Positions 1 through 12,295 of a stretch of DNA of 64,000 nt are shown here, one piece after another. Position numbers and translations under genes: made by a program. Where the stretch lies: NCBI RefSeq assembly GCF_047495875.1, contig NC_092459.1, forward strand, positions 120,544,377 to 120,608,376. Reading direction: 5' to 3'. Below the pieces are notes generated by a model. That model did not search any database. It saw nothing but the letters and a program-made list of their open reading frames with translations, and was not told the DNA's origin. How positions within the stretch are numbered: position 1 is the first letter of the stretch; every line of letters begins with the position of its first letter. The DNA comes from Pithys albifrons albifrons. Its lineage: Eukaryota > Chordata > Aves > Passeriformes > Thamnophilidae.

Positions 1-59
1 GCCTGGAGCTGGAACCTGCACAGCACCCTCAGCTGGGGAGGGACTTCCACACACACTAT

Positions 60-200
60 TCACAGAATCCCAGACTATTCTGAGCTGGAAGGGACCCACA
101 AGGATCATCCAGTCCAACTCTGGAGTCAATGGCCCACACAGGGGATTGAATCCATGACCTTGGCATTGTTACAACCAAGTTTTAACCAACTGAGCTACCT
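60..200 (-). mobile_element. tRNA-Ile-derived SINE with CR1-like tail (TguSINE1 type)
   Basis: Read on the minus strand, the element opens with a tRNA-like head: an A box (TAGCTCAGTTGG, near 188-199) and a degenerate B box (GATTCAATCC) about 40 nt later. The intervening sequence matches tRNA-Ile (AAT) in layout. After the head comes a tail resembling the CR1 3' end (GGATGATCCTTGTGGGTCCC, then an ending in GGGATTCTGTG). A tRNA-Ile head fused to a CR1 tail is the architecture of passerine TguSINE1, which is moved by CR1 reverse transcriptase. The assignment is by architecture and remembered consensus, not by a database match. Confidence 0.75.
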
Positions 201-1975
201 AAATTCTCCCTAAAAACCACACAGATTAAGTCATGGTTCTTCACATTCCACATTTTCCTACAGCTTCCCACCAGGAAAAGAAAAATTACTCTTCCCAAAG
301 AGCTTCCAAGGACCCTGCACTGAATTTCCTCATTCCAGAAAAACATGGGAATTAACCAAACCACTACTGTTCTTCCCCTTCCCAGCCTCACCTGCTGCAT
401 GAACACAGCCCTGGGCAGAGGAGAGTTCCATGCAGAGCACTGGACCATTGGGATGGTCACCAAGGCTGTGCTCTCTGGTGATTCCAAACACACCATCCCA
501 GCAGCACTGGAGGTGCCCCAGCAGTGCCCAGCACAGGCACAGGCACTGCCCTGGCCTGGGGCCACACCATCCTGGTACAGAACAAACATCAGGGCCTCAG
601 AACGAGCTCCAGATCCAACACCAGCTCTGCAGGAAATGCAGCAGGTGCTGAACCAAACGCAGTGTTTGGTGCTGGTTCCTGGGCCAAGAGGGACAATGCC
701 ATGGCAGGGAAGCCATGGCCTCTCCCACAGGGAATGAATCCACCCCTCCACCCCCAGGACAGGCCTCAGGGCTCCCTGAGAGCTTCTGAGCACTCCCAGG
801 GCACCACACGGACATGCAGGACACCCCAACAGCCACACCAGGGCAAGGGCTCCTTGGGAGGCTGCACTGGATTGTCCATGGAATGGGAGCTGAAACCCCC
901 AGTGAGGGAGTTAAAGCCAGACCTGCCCTCCCCCAGACCTGCCCAGCACAAACCACCAACTCTGAGTGGGCCACAGGGCTGGTTTTGGAGCTCAGCCCTG
1001 GCCAGCAGCAAGAGCTGCCTGCACCATTCCATTCAGGAAAGCTCGGAGTGATCCAAGTCCTGCCCACGTAAATCCAACAGTGCACCGTGCCAGGATTCAA
1101 ATGGAGGAGGATGAAAGCCCCGTGGAAACGGGTTTGAAGTGGTTGGGTTTGTTTGGGTTTGGGTTTAGCAGCAATCAGCCCATCAAGGTTTAGTCCTGAG
1201 ATTCCCCAGGGTGGATATGAAGGAGCACCTCAGCCCATCAGTGCTTTCAGAGGGCCTTTGTAAAACTGCACTTTGGAATTCCTGCTCCTGGTTGTTCTCT
1301 TACAGAAAGGGGGAATTAAAATTGGACAACCTAATGGTGTGAACACAGGTCATCACTCACACTCAGGCTCCTTCCTGGAAACAGAATTGAAACTTGCCAA
1401 ATCCATGAATCCCCAGGAGTTGCCACCTCAATCCCCACATGCTCTGGAGAGGGACAGCTAAACCTGATCACCTGGTTACACCTCCCATCCCACACAGACC
1501 TGTGAGCCCCTGGCCATGCCTCTCCAGGAGCAATTCCTGCTGCAGACACCAGCAAGGGCTGCAGGTCTGCTGTGGGCAGCAAAGCATCCCCTGCAGTGCA
1601 AACCTGGGAGAGGGAAGTGGGTCAGCTATAAAAAGCCCAGAGAGAATGAGAAGTTCCTGCTCAGTCGGTGCCCCTGGAGCAGCCAAACCCCACAAACCCC
1701 ACAGAGCAGCAGCACAGACAGCAGGGGATGATGAAGGGCTTGACCCAGATTGCAGGATCTGCTCCACTCATCCAATTAGCCAAATGCTGCCCAGGGCTTT
1801 AGCCAGAAACGAGGTCAGGAAGGAATGGGCAATTCCAGGTGCCACTCAATGCCAGGGGATGTTGCCATGGCACTGTGTGCTCTGGACACGACTCCCAAGG
1901 GCCACCTGGGGACCTGCCAGGCAACAGCACAGCTCAGAGTGCAGCAGGAACCTGGAGGGGGACACAGAGCACGGC

Positions 1976-2855
1976 AGGGAGTGGAGCCCCAGGGTGCTCA
2001 TTCAGGGACTGCAGGGAGTGGAGCCCCAGGGTGGTCAGGGACTGCAGGGAGTGGAGCCCCAGGGTGCTCATTCAGGGACTGCAGGGAATGGAGCCCCAGG
2101 GTGCTCAGGGACTGCAGGGAGTGGAGCCCCAGGGTGCTCAGGGACTGCAGGGAATGGAGCCCCAGGGTGCTCAGGGACTGCAGGGAATGGAGCCCCAGGG
2201 TGCTCAGGGACTGCAGGGAGTGGAGCCCCAGGGTGCTCATTCAGGGACTGCAGGGAATGGAGCCCCAGGGTGCTCAGGGACTGCAGGGAGTGGAGCCCCA
2301 GGGTGCTCAGGGACTGCAGGGAGTGGAGCCCCAGGGTGCTCAGGGACTGAGGCTGTGCTGCCACAGCACCCCAGGGTGCTCATTCAGGGACTGCAGGGAA
2401 TGGAGCCCCAGGGTGCTCATTCAGGGACTGCAGGGAGTGGAGCCCCAGGGTGCTCATTCAGGGACTGCAGGGAGTGGAGCCCCAGGGTGCTCATTCAGGG
2501 ACTGCAGGGAGTGGAGCCCCAGGGTGCTCATTCAGGGACTGCAGGGAATGGAGCCCCAGGGTGCTCAGGGACTGCAGGGAATGGAGCCCCAGGGTGCTCA
2601 GGGACTGCAGGGAATGGAGCCCCAGGGTGCTCATTCAGGGACTGCAGGGAGTGGAGCCCCAGGGTGCTCATTCAGGGACTGCAGGGAGTGGAGCCCCAGG
2701 GTGCTCATTCAGGGACTGCAGGGAGTGGAGCCCCAGGGTGCTCAGGGACTGCAGGCTGTGCTGTCACAGCACCCCAGGGTGCTCAGGGACTGCTCAGGCA
2801 CTGCAGGCTGTGCTGTCACAGCACCCCAGGGTGCTCAGGCACTGCCTGTTCCTGC
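1976..2855. repeat. Minisatellite, 33/37-bp unit, about 25 copies
   Basis: Tandem copies of a unit containing ACTGCAGGGAGTGGAGCCCC and CAGGGTGCTCA. Two length forms alternate: a 33-bp form and a 37-bp form with four extra bases (TTCA) after GTGCTCA. A G/A variant (GGGAGTGG or GGGAATGG) is interspersed, so copies can be sorted into types. Degenerate copies end near 2855. The array is open in several frames, which creates long false ORFs. Confidence 0.95.
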
Positions 2856-2939
2856 AGGGATCCGGCCCTGGAGAGCTGGGACAGAACTGGGACATGGTGC
2901 TCAGGGTGTGCCCCATGCTCAGCAGGGGCAGGAACCAAA

Positions 2940-3330
2940 CTTACAATCCCAGACTGGTTTAGGCTGAAGGAACATTAAAGCTCATCCCATCCCACCCCCT
3001 GCCATGGGCAGGGACACCTTTCACTGTCCCAAGTCACTCCAAGCCCTGGCCAGCCTGGCCTGGGACACTCCCAGGGATGGGGCAGCCACAGCTGCTCTGC
3101 CCAACCTGTACCAGGGCCTGCCCACCCTCCCAGACAGGAATTCTTCCCAATATCCCATCTATCCCTGCCCTCTGGCAGTGGGAAGCCATTCCCTGTGTCC
3201 TGTCCCTCCAGCCCTTGTCCCCAGTCCCTCTCCAGCTCTCCTGGAGCCCCTTCAGGCCCTGCCAGGGGCTCTCAGGTGTCCCTGGAGCCTTCTCTTCTCC
3301 AGGTGAACCCCCCGCCAGCTCTCCCAGGTC
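2940..3330 (-). mobile_element. CR1 LINE fragment, 3' end
   Basis: The plus strand begins with the reverse complement of a CR1 3' terminus (CAGACTGGTTTAGGCTGAAGG). It continues with GCCATGGGCAGGGACACC, GGGGCAGCCACAGCTGCTCT, CTGGCAGTGGGAAGCCATTC and CCTTCAGGCCCTGCCAGGGG. This same order recurs at about ten places in the window. The copy is 5'-truncated and has no coding capacity. Confidence 0.9.
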
Positions 3331-3544
3331 CTACTGAGGCTGCTCCTGGGGATGTGCATTTGGACCAGGCCCCTGAGAGGGTCCCATAGTTGGTTCCAGC
3401 AGAGATGTCAGAGACACCACAGCCATCAGACCCAACGTCCTGGCTGCTCTTGGGCCTCTCTTTTTCCTGCTCCAAACACAACCTCAGATGCAGAAAACCT
3501 GACAACAACAGAAAAAAACCATACATGAAGGACCTGCTGGTGCT

Positions 3545-3745
3545 GAGCATGGCCTGGGGCACAAGCAGCACGGCCTGGGGCACAAGCAGCACGGCCTGGG
3601 GGCACAAGCAGCACGGCCTGGGGGCACAAGCAGCACGGCCTGGGGGCACAAGCAGCACGGCCTGGGGGCACAAGCAGCACGGCCTGGGGGCACAAGCAGC
3701 ACGGCCTGGGGGCACAAGCAGCACGGCCTGGGGCACAGGGGGGCA
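3545..3745. repeat. Minisatellite, 21/22-bp unit, about 9 copies
   Basis: Near-perfect copies of GGCACAAGCAGCACGGCCTG, with one or two extra G residues separating the 21- and 22-bp forms. Homogeneity is very high, suggesting recent expansion. Confidence 0.95.
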
Positions 3746-4099
3746 GCACAAGGTACCTGAGTTTCCCCCTCCTTAGAGACAAAGCTGTGTGAGACCCAGA
3801 ACCCACCCCAGTTAATCAAAGCTGATGGTTCCACCTCTCTCAGACACCAGCCCGGAGCTGCTGGGGCACAGTGAGCAGAGCCAGCCACACCTGCCCCTGC
3901 AGAAGCTGCAGAGCCCAGGGCAGGGTGCAAGGGGCTGATCTCTGGGTGCCCCCCAAGCCCTCTGGGATTGTATGTCCAGCAAACACAACTGGCTTTGGAG
4001 CTCAGCCATCCCCACCTGCAAAAGCCTGGCACAGAAATGCTCGAGCCAGACTTGCACATGTGCAAGAGAGGAGACCACAAGTTGTGCAGAGAAGCCTCC

Positions 4100-4530
4100 C
4101 AGGTGCTCCTGCAGAGTCAGAGGAGCTCAGAGCAGCCAGCAGGACACCCCTCAAACCCTTCTGAGCTCAGAGCAACCAGCAGGACACCCCCAGCCCTTCT
4201 GAGGAGCTCAGAGCAGCCAGCAGGACACCCCCAGTCCTTCTGAGGAGCTCAGAGCAGCCAGCACGACACCCCCAGTCCTTCTGAGGAGCTCAGAGCAGCC
4301 AGCAGGACAACCCCAGCCCTTCTGAGGAGCTCAGAGCAGCCAGCAGGACAACCCCAGCCCTTCTGAGGAGCTCAGAGCAGCCAGCAGGACACCCCCCAAC
4401 CCTTCTGAGGAGCTCAGAGCAGCCAGCACGACACCCCCAGTCCTTCTGAGGAGCTCAGAGCAGCCAGCACGACACCCCCAGCCCTTCTGAGGAGCTCAGA
4501 GCAGCCAGCAGGACACCCCCCAGCCCTTCT
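4100..4530. repeat. Minisatellite, 41-bp unit, about 10 copies
   Basis: The unit contains GAGGAGCTCAGAGCAGCCAG and CAGGACACCCCCAGCCCTTC. Variants are CACGACACC for CAGGACACC and CAGTCC for CAGCCC. The first two copies lack the second GAG of GAGGAG. Confidence 0.95.
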
Positions 4531-4611
4531 GAGCTGAAATTGTATTAATGAGAGAGTAAACAAAAGTGCAGCTGAGCTCTGGAGTAAAACTGGTATATAA
4601 ACTGCACTTTT

Positions 4612-4815
4612 TAAGTAAGGACAGAAATTCTTCTCCCCTGGGAGGGTGGGCAGGCCCTGGCACAGGTTGGGCAGAGCAGCTGTGGCTGCCACAGCCCTGG
4701 GAGTGTCCAAGGCCAGGCTGGACAGGGCTTGGAGTGACCTGGGACAGTGGGAGGTGTCCCTGCCCATGGCAGGGGTGGGATGGGACAATGCTTAAGCTCT
4801 TCCAACCCAACCCAG
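4612..4815 (+). mobile_element. CR1 LINE fragment, 3' end
   Basis: Sense-strand CR1 3' region: GGGTGGGCAGGCCCTGGCAC, then GGCTGGACAGGGCTTGGAGT, GACAGTGGGAGGTGTCCCTG and a terminal CTCTTCCAACCCAACCCAG. It is a short, strongly truncated copy. Confidence 0.88.
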
Positions 4816-5635
4816 CCTGTGCCTGGTGGACATAACGAGGACATGTCTGAGATCCCTCCCCAGCACTGAATTTTTCTCCTGGAACAACAGCACAGGGTGA
4901 ATGAACAGCTGCCCAAAGCTCTGCCTGGGATCCTGCTGGGAGTGGCACTCCCAGGCAGGGCAGTGGGGACTCCCCACCTGGCACAGCCTCTGCCTTCCCC
5001 TTCCTGCTGGGCTCTCACACTCCTGAGCAGGGAAACAACAGCCCAGCATTGACCCAGCTGCACTGATGCCTCAGGACAGGTGTGAGCCACAGTCCCCAGG
5101 CCAAGAGCCAGTCCCTCAGGTGGCTTGGAAAACAAGGAGTACTGCCAATAACCACCAAATGAACCCCCTCAGCCCAGGGTTGTGCTGCCAACCATGCCCA
5201 TCAGCCCCACAAAAGGGCTTGGCCCAGCCCCAGCCCCAGTAAGCACACCTGAACTTCCAGCTGCAACAAGGGATGTGCAACAACTCACAGGGATTTCAAT
5301 GCCTTTAACAGGTTAAAATTCCCAGCAGGAACACAAGCTCCAACTTGGAAATTAGTGTTTCAAATGGCAGGCCAATAATTGGATTATTGTGACTGGAAGA
5401 AGGATTTTGTAGTCTGGTTGTTTGCTGCAGCCATTAAAGGGGATTACAGTTCCCACCTCATGCATTCCAAGTTCCAGTTCCATACAGGAACCAGCACTTG
5501 AAGCCTCCAGGTGTCTATTACTGGTCCCCAGGGTGAGCTCAAAGCACCTTTCAATTCCCTTGAAGTTCTAGGACCCAGAGATGAGATCTCTGAGCTCACA
5601 CCCCCAGAGCAGTGTCTGACTTTGCAGGGAACTCA

Positions 5636-6350
5636 CAGGATCATTTGGGTTGGCAAAGCCCTCCCAGCCCATGGAGCCCACCCTGTGCCCGATGCCCACC
5701 TTGGCAAAGCCCTCCCAGCCCATGGAGCCCACCCTGTGCCCGATGCCCACCTTGGCAAAGCCCTCCCAGCCCATGGAGCCCACCCTGTGCCCAATGCCCA
5801 CCTTGGCAAAGCCCTCCCAGCCCATGGAGCCCACCCTGTGCCCAATGCCCCCCTTGGCAAAGCCCTCCCAACCCACGGAGCCCACCCTGTGCCCGATGCC
5901 CACCTTGTCCCCCAGCCCAGAGCACTCAGTGCCACGGCCAGTCCTGCCTTGGGCACCTCCAGGGCTGGGCACTCCAAACCTCCCTGGGCAGCCCCTGCCA
6001 GGGCCTGACCACCCTTTCCAGCAACCAATTCCTCCTCCTGTGCCCCCTGCCCCTGCCCTGGCCCAGCCTGAGGCCGTGCCCTCTCCTCCTGTCCCTGTGC
6101 CCTGGGGCACAGCCCGACCCCCTGTCCCGGCTCCCCCCTCCTGGCAGGGATTGCAGAGCCAGAAGGTGCCCCCTGAGCCTCCTTTGCTCCAGGCTGAGCC
6201 CCCCCAGCTCCCTCAGCCCCTCCTGCTGCTCCAGCCCCTTCCCAGCTCCGCTCCCTGCCCTGCACACGCTGCAGCCCCTCCGGGTGTCTCTTGGCTGAGG
6301 GCCCAGAACTGCCCCAGCCCTGGAGGTGCCTCAGCAGGGCCAGCACAGAA
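5636..6350 (-). mobile_element. CR1 element carrying a 51-bp tandem array (locus A, 5 copies)
   Basis: The CR1 3' end (GGATCATTTGGGTTGGCAAA) is at the left, so the element is on the minus strand. At the place where typical CR1 has a single CCACC..CCTTGG segment, this copy has five 51-bp repeats containing GGCAAAGCCCTCCCAGCCCA and CCCACCCTGTGCCCGATGCC (about 5655-5910). CR1 body follows to about 6350, ending GCCTCAGCAGGGCCAGCACA. The same element occurs near 11.7, 40.2, 41.9, 42.7, 54.1 and 62.3 kb. Confidence 0.88.
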
Positions 6351-6954
6351 GTCTGAAGAAACAATTTGTAAAAATGCAGGAAAACACCTCCAAGGGCTGT
6401 AGCTGCTCAAAGACGTGTGTGAGTGAGGAGTGGAGGAAACTGCAGCTCTCCATTACCATGTGCCAGAGTCTGTGCCAAGGGCTGCTCAGCCCCCTGAGCC
6501 TCTGCCAGGGTGTCCCCACCCAGCAGACACGTCGCTCTGTCACGTGGTTTGGTCCCCAGAGCAATGGCCACCAAGTGCCTGTCCCTGTCCTGCAGATCCC
6601 TCCACAAAAACACTCAACAGACACCACAGACCAACCTCCACCTCTGCTCTGAGTCCACCTGGAAACAGGTCCTTGTGCCTGGACACAGACCAAGAGCAGG
6701 GAAGGAGCTGAGATGCTGCTCAGGGCATTAAAACCAAACAAAATCCACAACCAAGAAACCCAAAGGAGCAACAAACAATCCCTTCCAGAACAAAAAAATT
6801 GAAGAAGCCTTTTCCAGCTTCAGCCATCAGCTCATTCCAGGAGCTGGGATTAATCCCTTAATCTTCCACAGCCTCACCTCGTTCAACACCTCCCTGAGAA
6901 GTGCAAAGCCTGTTCTCAGGTTCTCCAGGAAGAACCTGCTGAGCTCCACCTCAG

Positions 6955-7440
6955 CCTCAAGGCTTTTCCCATGGAGCTGCTGGAGCCAGTCCAGAGGAGG
7001 CCACCAGGGTGCTCAGAGGGCTGGAGCTCCCCTGCCATGAGGAAACTGGGAGAACTGGGCTTGTCCAGCCTGGAGAAGGTTCAGGGGGAACTGACTGTGG
7101 CCCTCCAGCACCTGAAGGAGCCAACAAGGACCATGGAGAGAGGCTGTTTACAAGGGCCTGGAGGGACAGGACACAGGGAATGGCTTCCCACTGCCAGAGG
7201 GCAGGGAGAGATGGGATACTGGGAAGGAATTCCTGGCTATGAGGGTGGGCAGGCCCTGGCACAGGGTGGGCAGAGCAGCTGTGGCTGCCCCATCCCTGGG
7301 AGTGTCCAAGGCCAGGCTGGACAGGGCTTGGAGCAACCTGGGCTGGTGGGAGGTGTCCCTGATCATGGGAGAGGGTGGGACTGGATGAGCTTTAAGGTCC
7401 CTTCCCATCCAACCCATTCTGGGATTCCAAAGCTGCAGCA
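6955..7440 (+). mobile_element. CR1 LINE fragment, 3' part
   Basis: Sense-strand CR1 with the body (GAGCTGCTGGAGCCAGTCCA, GGGCTTGTCCAGCCTGGAGA) and the 3' end (GGGACTGGATGAGCTTTAAG, then CCCATCCAACCCATTCTGGG). About 480 bp, 5'-truncated. It extends further 5' than most copies in the window. Confidence 0.9.
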
Positions 7441-7484
7441 GCTCCCCCTCACACTGAACACTCCATTTTGTGTTCCTGGCTGAC

Positions 7485-8168
7485 CTGGCCAAGGAGCATT
7501 CCCAGAACTCCTGTCCTCACACACGACAGGGAGCACTCCCAGAGCTCATGTCCCTCCTCTCCCCCTGTCCTCACACAGCCCAAGGGGGCATTCCCAGACC
7601 CCCTGTCCCTCCTGTCCTGCACTCACACAGGACAGGGAGCACTCCCAGAGCTGCTCTCCCCCTGCACTCAGACAGCCCAAGGAGCTCTCCCAGAGCTCTC
7701 TCCCTGCCCTCACACAGCCCAAGGAGCTCTCCCAGAGCTGCTCTCCCTCTGAGCTCTCTCCCTGCCCTCACACAGCCCAAGGAGCTCTCCCAGAGCTCTC
7801 TCCCTGCCCTCACCCAGCCCAAGGAGCTCTCCCAGAGCTCTCTCCCTGCCCTCACCCAGCCCAAGGAGCTCTCCCAGAGCTCTCTCCCTGCCCTCACACA
7901 GCCCAAGGAGCTCTCCCAGAGCTCTCTCCCTGCCCTCACACAGCCCAAGGAGCTCTCCCAGAGCTGCTCTCCCTCTCAGAGCTCTCTCCCTGCCCTCACC
8001 CAGCCCCAAGGAGCTCTCCCAGAGCTCTCTCCCTCTCAGAGCTCTCTCCCTGCCCTCACACAGCCCAAGGAGCTTTCCCAGAGCTCTCTCCCTCTCAGAG
8101 CTCTCTCCCTGCCCTCACCCAGCCCAAGGAGCTCTCCCAGAGCTCTCTCCCTGCCCTCACACAGCCCC
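7485..8168. repeat. Minisatellite, 42-bp unit, about 15 copies
   Basis: The unit contains CAGCCCAAGGAGCTCTCCCA and GAGCTCTCTCCCTGCCCTCA. Left-hand copies (7485-7680) are divergent, and copies from 7700 onward are nearly identical. Extra CTCTCCCTCTCAGAG segments interrupt the register near 7740, 7965, 8025 and 8085. Confidence 0.93.
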
Positions 8169-8564
8169 AGCCCACCAGCACTGTGAGCAGGAGCTTCTCA
8201 GTCAGGTCACAGCGGGGACTTCCCGTGCTGTGACACAACCAAGGCAGGGCTCTCCCCTCGGTGCCAGCACTGCCTCCCTCCCTGCACACGGGGTGGGACA
8301 GCCTGGCTGTGCTTCCCGCCTGGAATGGGACAGCTGGGCCGGATGGGAGCAGGTCCCTGTGGCACCACCACGGCCACGTGGAGCTGCATCCCAAGGACTG
8401 CATTAAACACAGCAAAAAAAAAGCAACGACTCCGAGACCCGAGTGGTGAAAACAACACACTGAACTTCCCTGCTGCACAACAAAAACCCCATCTCCACAT
8501 GGAACAACACGAGACCTGCCCCAGAACCACAGCCCTGGGAGGAGCCATTCCACACCACACTGGG

Positions 8565-9105
8565 GATGGTGGAACCATGGAATGGTTTGGCTGGGAAGGA
8601 ACCTTAAAGTTCATCTCATTCCACCCCCTGCCATGGGCAGGGACACCTCCCACTGTCCCAGGTCACTCCAAGCCCTGTCCAGCCTGGCCTTGGGCACTCC
8701 CAGGGATGGGGCAGCCACAGCTGCTCTGCCCAACCTGTGCCAGGGCCTGCCCACCCTCACAGACACCAATTCCTTCCCAATATCCCATCTATCCCTGCCC
8801 TCTGGCAGTGGGAAGCCATTCCCTGTGTCCTGTCCCTCCATCCCTTGTCCCCAGTCCCTCTCCAGCTCTCCTGGAGCCCCTTCAGGCCCTGCCAGGGGCT
8901 CTCAGGTGTCCCTGGAGCCTTCTCTTCTCCAGGTGACCCCCCAGCTCTCCCAGCCTGGCTCCAAAGGGGCTCCAGCCCTGCAGCATCTCCGGGGCCTCCT
9001 CTGGCCTGGCTGCAGCAGCTCCACGTCCTTGTGCTGTTGTTGCCCCGGGCTGGGGCAGCTCTGCAGGGTTTGGGGTCTGCCCTGAGGGGGCAGAGGGGCA
9101 GAGTA
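8565..9105 (-). mobile_element. CR1 LINE fragment, 3' part
   Basis: Reverse-strand CR1. The 3' terminus (ACCATGGAATGGTTTGGCTG) is at the left and the body runs to CTGCCCTGAGGGGGCAGAGG at the right. The 5' breakpoint coincides with those of the copies at 14.8 and 45.2 kb. Confidence 0.9.
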
Positions 9106-9261
9106 CCCCCTGTGCTGCTGTGGGGCCAGCCCAGGGTAACACACCCCAAATCAGACTAAAGCCAGTCCTAGTGAGTGTTTGCTCTCCCTGCCAGCACTGG
9201 GTTAACAGCAGCACTTGCAGAGCTCAGTTGAACACGGGGCTGCCCCAGGCAGGTGTCTGAG

Positions 9262-9785
9262 CTCAGGCCCAGCCTGGCACAGCACAGGCATTGCCCTGGC
9301 ACAGCACAGACCCAGCCTGGCACAGCACAGGCACTGCCCTGGCACAGCATAGACCCAGCCTGGCACAGCACGGGCATCGCGCTGGCACAGCACAGGCACT
9401 GCCTTGGCACAGCACGGGCACCACCCTGGCACAGCACAGGCCCAGCCTGGCACAGCACAGGCCCAGCCTTGGCACAGCACGGGCACCACCCTGGCACAGC
9501 ACAGGCCCAGCCTGGCACAGCACAGGCATCACCCTGGCACAGCATAGGCCCAGCCTGGCACAGCACAGGCACCGCCTTGGCACAGCACGGACACTACCCT
9601 GGCACAGCATAGGTCCAGCCTGGCACAGCACAGGCATTGCCCTGGCACAGCATAGGCTCAGCCTGGCACAGCGCAGACATCGCCCTGGCACAGCACAGGC
9701 TCAGCCTGGCACAGCGCAGACATCGCCCTGGCACAGCACAGGCTCAGCCTGGCACAGCACGGGTATCACCCTGGCACAGCTCTGG
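9262..9785. repeat. Minisatellite, 21/22-bp unit, about 24 copies
   Basis: All copies start CTGGCACAGCACAGGC and end with either a CACTGC-type or a CCCAGC-type terminus. The two types often alternate, giving a 43-bp higher-order pair. Many copies carry single-base variants (GCATAG, GCACGG). Confidence 0.95.
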
Positions 9786-10083
9786 GTGCAGGGTCAGCAC
9801 CCAGGACACCAGTGGCTGGTCCAGCTCAAGAACTGGCCCAGGCTGGCACCTGAAAGCTGTGCTGGTGCCCTCAGCCTCTGCACTGCCTGTACCAGCTGCT
9901 CATCACCCCGTGCCAGGTGGGGCTGGGACACCCACCCAGCCCTGGCCCGGCAGAGCCAGCAGTTCCCACCACCCGCAGCTGCACCTTGGCCGGGGAGCGG
10001 GAAATGAGAGCAACGTTGTTTATCAACAGCAACTTCCTGCCCACAGGGGCCTGCCCACACCTCCCCCTGCGCTGCTGCCCCCC

Positions 10084-11195
10084 TGCACAGCCCCACAGCT
10101 CTGACTGCAGGACCCACAGCTGGGCTCCCCCTGCACAGCCCCACAGCTCTGACTGCAGGACCCACAGCTCTGACTGCAGGACCCACAGCTGCCCCCCTGC
10201 ACAGCCCCACAGCTGCCCCCCTGCACAGCCCCACATGCCTGACTGCAGGACCCACAGCTGCCCCCCTGCACAGCCCCACAGCTGCCCCCCTGCACAGCCC
10301 CACAGCTCTGACTGCAGGACCCACAGCTGCCCCCCTGCACAGCCCCACAGCTCTGACTGCAGGACCCACAGTTGGGCTGCCCCACTGCACAGCCCCACAG
10401 CTGCCCCCCTGCACAGCCCCACAGCTGCCCCCCTGCACAGCCCCACAGCTCTGACTGCAGGACCCACAGCTGGGCTCCCCCTGCACAGCCCCACAGCTGC
10501 CCCCCTGCACAGCCCCACAGCTCTGACTGCAGGACCCACAGCTGGGCTCCCCCTGCACAGCCCCACAGCTGCCCCCCTGCACAGCCCCACAGCTGCCCCC
10601 CTGCACAGCCCCACAGCTCTGACTGTAGGACCCACAGTTGGGCTGCCCCACTGCACAGCCCCACAGCTGCCCCCCTGCACAGCCCCACAGCTCTGACTGC
10701 AGGACCCACAGCTGGGCTCCCCCTGCACAGCCCCACAGCTGCCCCCCTGCACAGCCCCACAGCTCTGACTGCAGGACCCACAGCTGGGCTCCCCCTGCAC
10801 AGCCCCACAGTTCTGACTGCAGGACCCACAGCTGGGCTCCCCCTGCACAGCCCCACAGCTCTGACTGCAGGACCCACAGCTGGGCTCCCCCTGCACAGCC
10901 CCACAGCTCTGACTGCAGGACCCACAGCTGGGCTCCCCCTGCACAGCCCCACAGTTCTGACTGCAGGACCCACAGCTGGGCTCCCCCTGCACAGCCCCAC
11001 AGTTCTGACTGCAGGACCCACAGCTCTGACTGCAGGACCCACAGCTGGGCTCCCCCTGCACAGCCCCACAGCTCTGACTGCAGGACCCACAGCTGGGCTC
11101 CCCCTGCACAGCCCCACAGCTCTGACTGCAGGACCCACAGCTGCCCCACTGCACAGCCCCACAGCTCTAACTGCAGGACCCACAGCTGGGCTCCC
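10084..11195. repeat. Minisatellite, 24/48-bp composite unit, about 1.1 kb
   Basis: Two modules are mixed: a 24-bp module (CTGCCCCCCTGCACAGCCCC) and a 48-bp module containing TCTGACTGCAGGACCCACAG and CTGGGCTCCCCCTGCACAGC. The left half mixes the modules and the right half is mostly the 48-bp form. Both strands stay open over hundreds of codons only because of the repeat period. Confidence 0.95.
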
Positions 11196-11654
11196 ACCCA
11201 ATCCCTGACCCACACAGCTTCCCAAGCCTTTCCAGCAAACAGCAAGGCCACACTTCAGTGCCTCTCCCTCTTTCCAGCTGTTTCCTTGGAGTAGTGAACT
11301 GCTCCAAGGGATTAGGCAAATTCAGGAAGATACTGCCTTGGTGCTCTCCCCTCCTCACAGTCCCACCATCTCCCCAGCACTGGAGGACACTAATCCCAAA
11401 CTCCTGGCTGGAAAGACTGAACTGACATGAGAACTGATTAGCCCCAAAAGTTAATTGCAAAAAACAACGTTTTTTGGCTGGCTCAGCTGCCTTAACCATC
11501 TGCCAGCACCAGTGGGGAGGTGACAGAGTGAGAGAGGAGAGGGAGGGGACAGAACTACACCAGAACATCCAGCTGAGATGCCCCAGGGCTGCAGCTCAGG
11601 GCCCAGCACAGGGAATTCCCCAGGACAAGATTTCCTGGAGAGTTAAGCCTGTTG

Positions 11655-12295
11655 AAGAGCTCCTGAGAGAGCTGGGGGGGCTCAGCCTGGAGCAAAGGAG
11701 GCTCAGGGGGCACCTTCTGGCTCTGCAATCCCTGCCAGGAGGGGGGAGCCGGGACAGGGGGTCGGGCTGTGCCCCAGGGCACAGGGACAGGAGAAGAGGG
11801 CACGGCCTCAGGCTGGGCCAGGGCAGGGGCAGGGGGCACAGGAGGAGGAATTGGTTGCTGGAAAGGGTGGGCAGGCCCTGGCAGGGGCTGCCCAGGGAGG
11901 TTGGGAGTGCCCAGCCCTGCAGGTGCCCAAGGCAGGACTGGCCGTGGCACTGAGTGCTCTGGGCTGGGGGACAAGGTGGGCATCGGGCACAGGGTGGGCT
12001 CCATGGGCTGGGAGGGCTTTGCCAAGGTGGGCATTGGGCACAGGGTGGGCTCCATGGGCTGGGAGGGCTTTGCCAAGGTGGGCATTGGGCACAGGGTGGG
12101 CTCCATGGGCTGGGAGGGCTTTGCCAAGGTGGGCATTGGGCACAGGGTGGGCTCCATGGGCTGGGAGGGCTTTGCCAAGGTGGGCATCGGGCACAGGGTG
12201 GGCTCCAGGGGCTGGGAGGGCTTTTGCCAAGGTGGGCATCGGGCACAGGGTGGACTCCAGGGGCTGGGAGGGCTCTCCCACCCACCTGGATGCCC
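11655..12295 (+). mobile_element. CR1 element carrying a 51-bp tandem array (locus B, 6 copies)
   Basis: Sense-strand copy. The body starts near GCTCAGCCTGGAGCAAAGGA and passes GGAATTGGTTGCTGGAAAGG. Then come about six 51-bp repeats (11975-12275) containing GGGCACAGGGTGGGCTCCAT and GGGAGGGCTTTGCCAAGGTG. One copy has an extra T (CTTTTGCC), which breaks the 17-codon phase. The usual CR1 terminal tail is missing or degraded after 12275. Confidence 0.87.

Noticed and set aside
1976..2855. CRISPR-like regular repeats
   Set aside because: The units are head-to-tail without unique spacers, and the genome is clearly vertebrate. These are minisatellites.
9794..11251. 485-codon minus-strand frame rich in Cys, Gly, Ser and Val
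   Set aside because: It is the 24/48-bp minisatellite read in a stop-free frame. Three minus frames and two plus frames are open in parallel, and there is no start context or splice structure.
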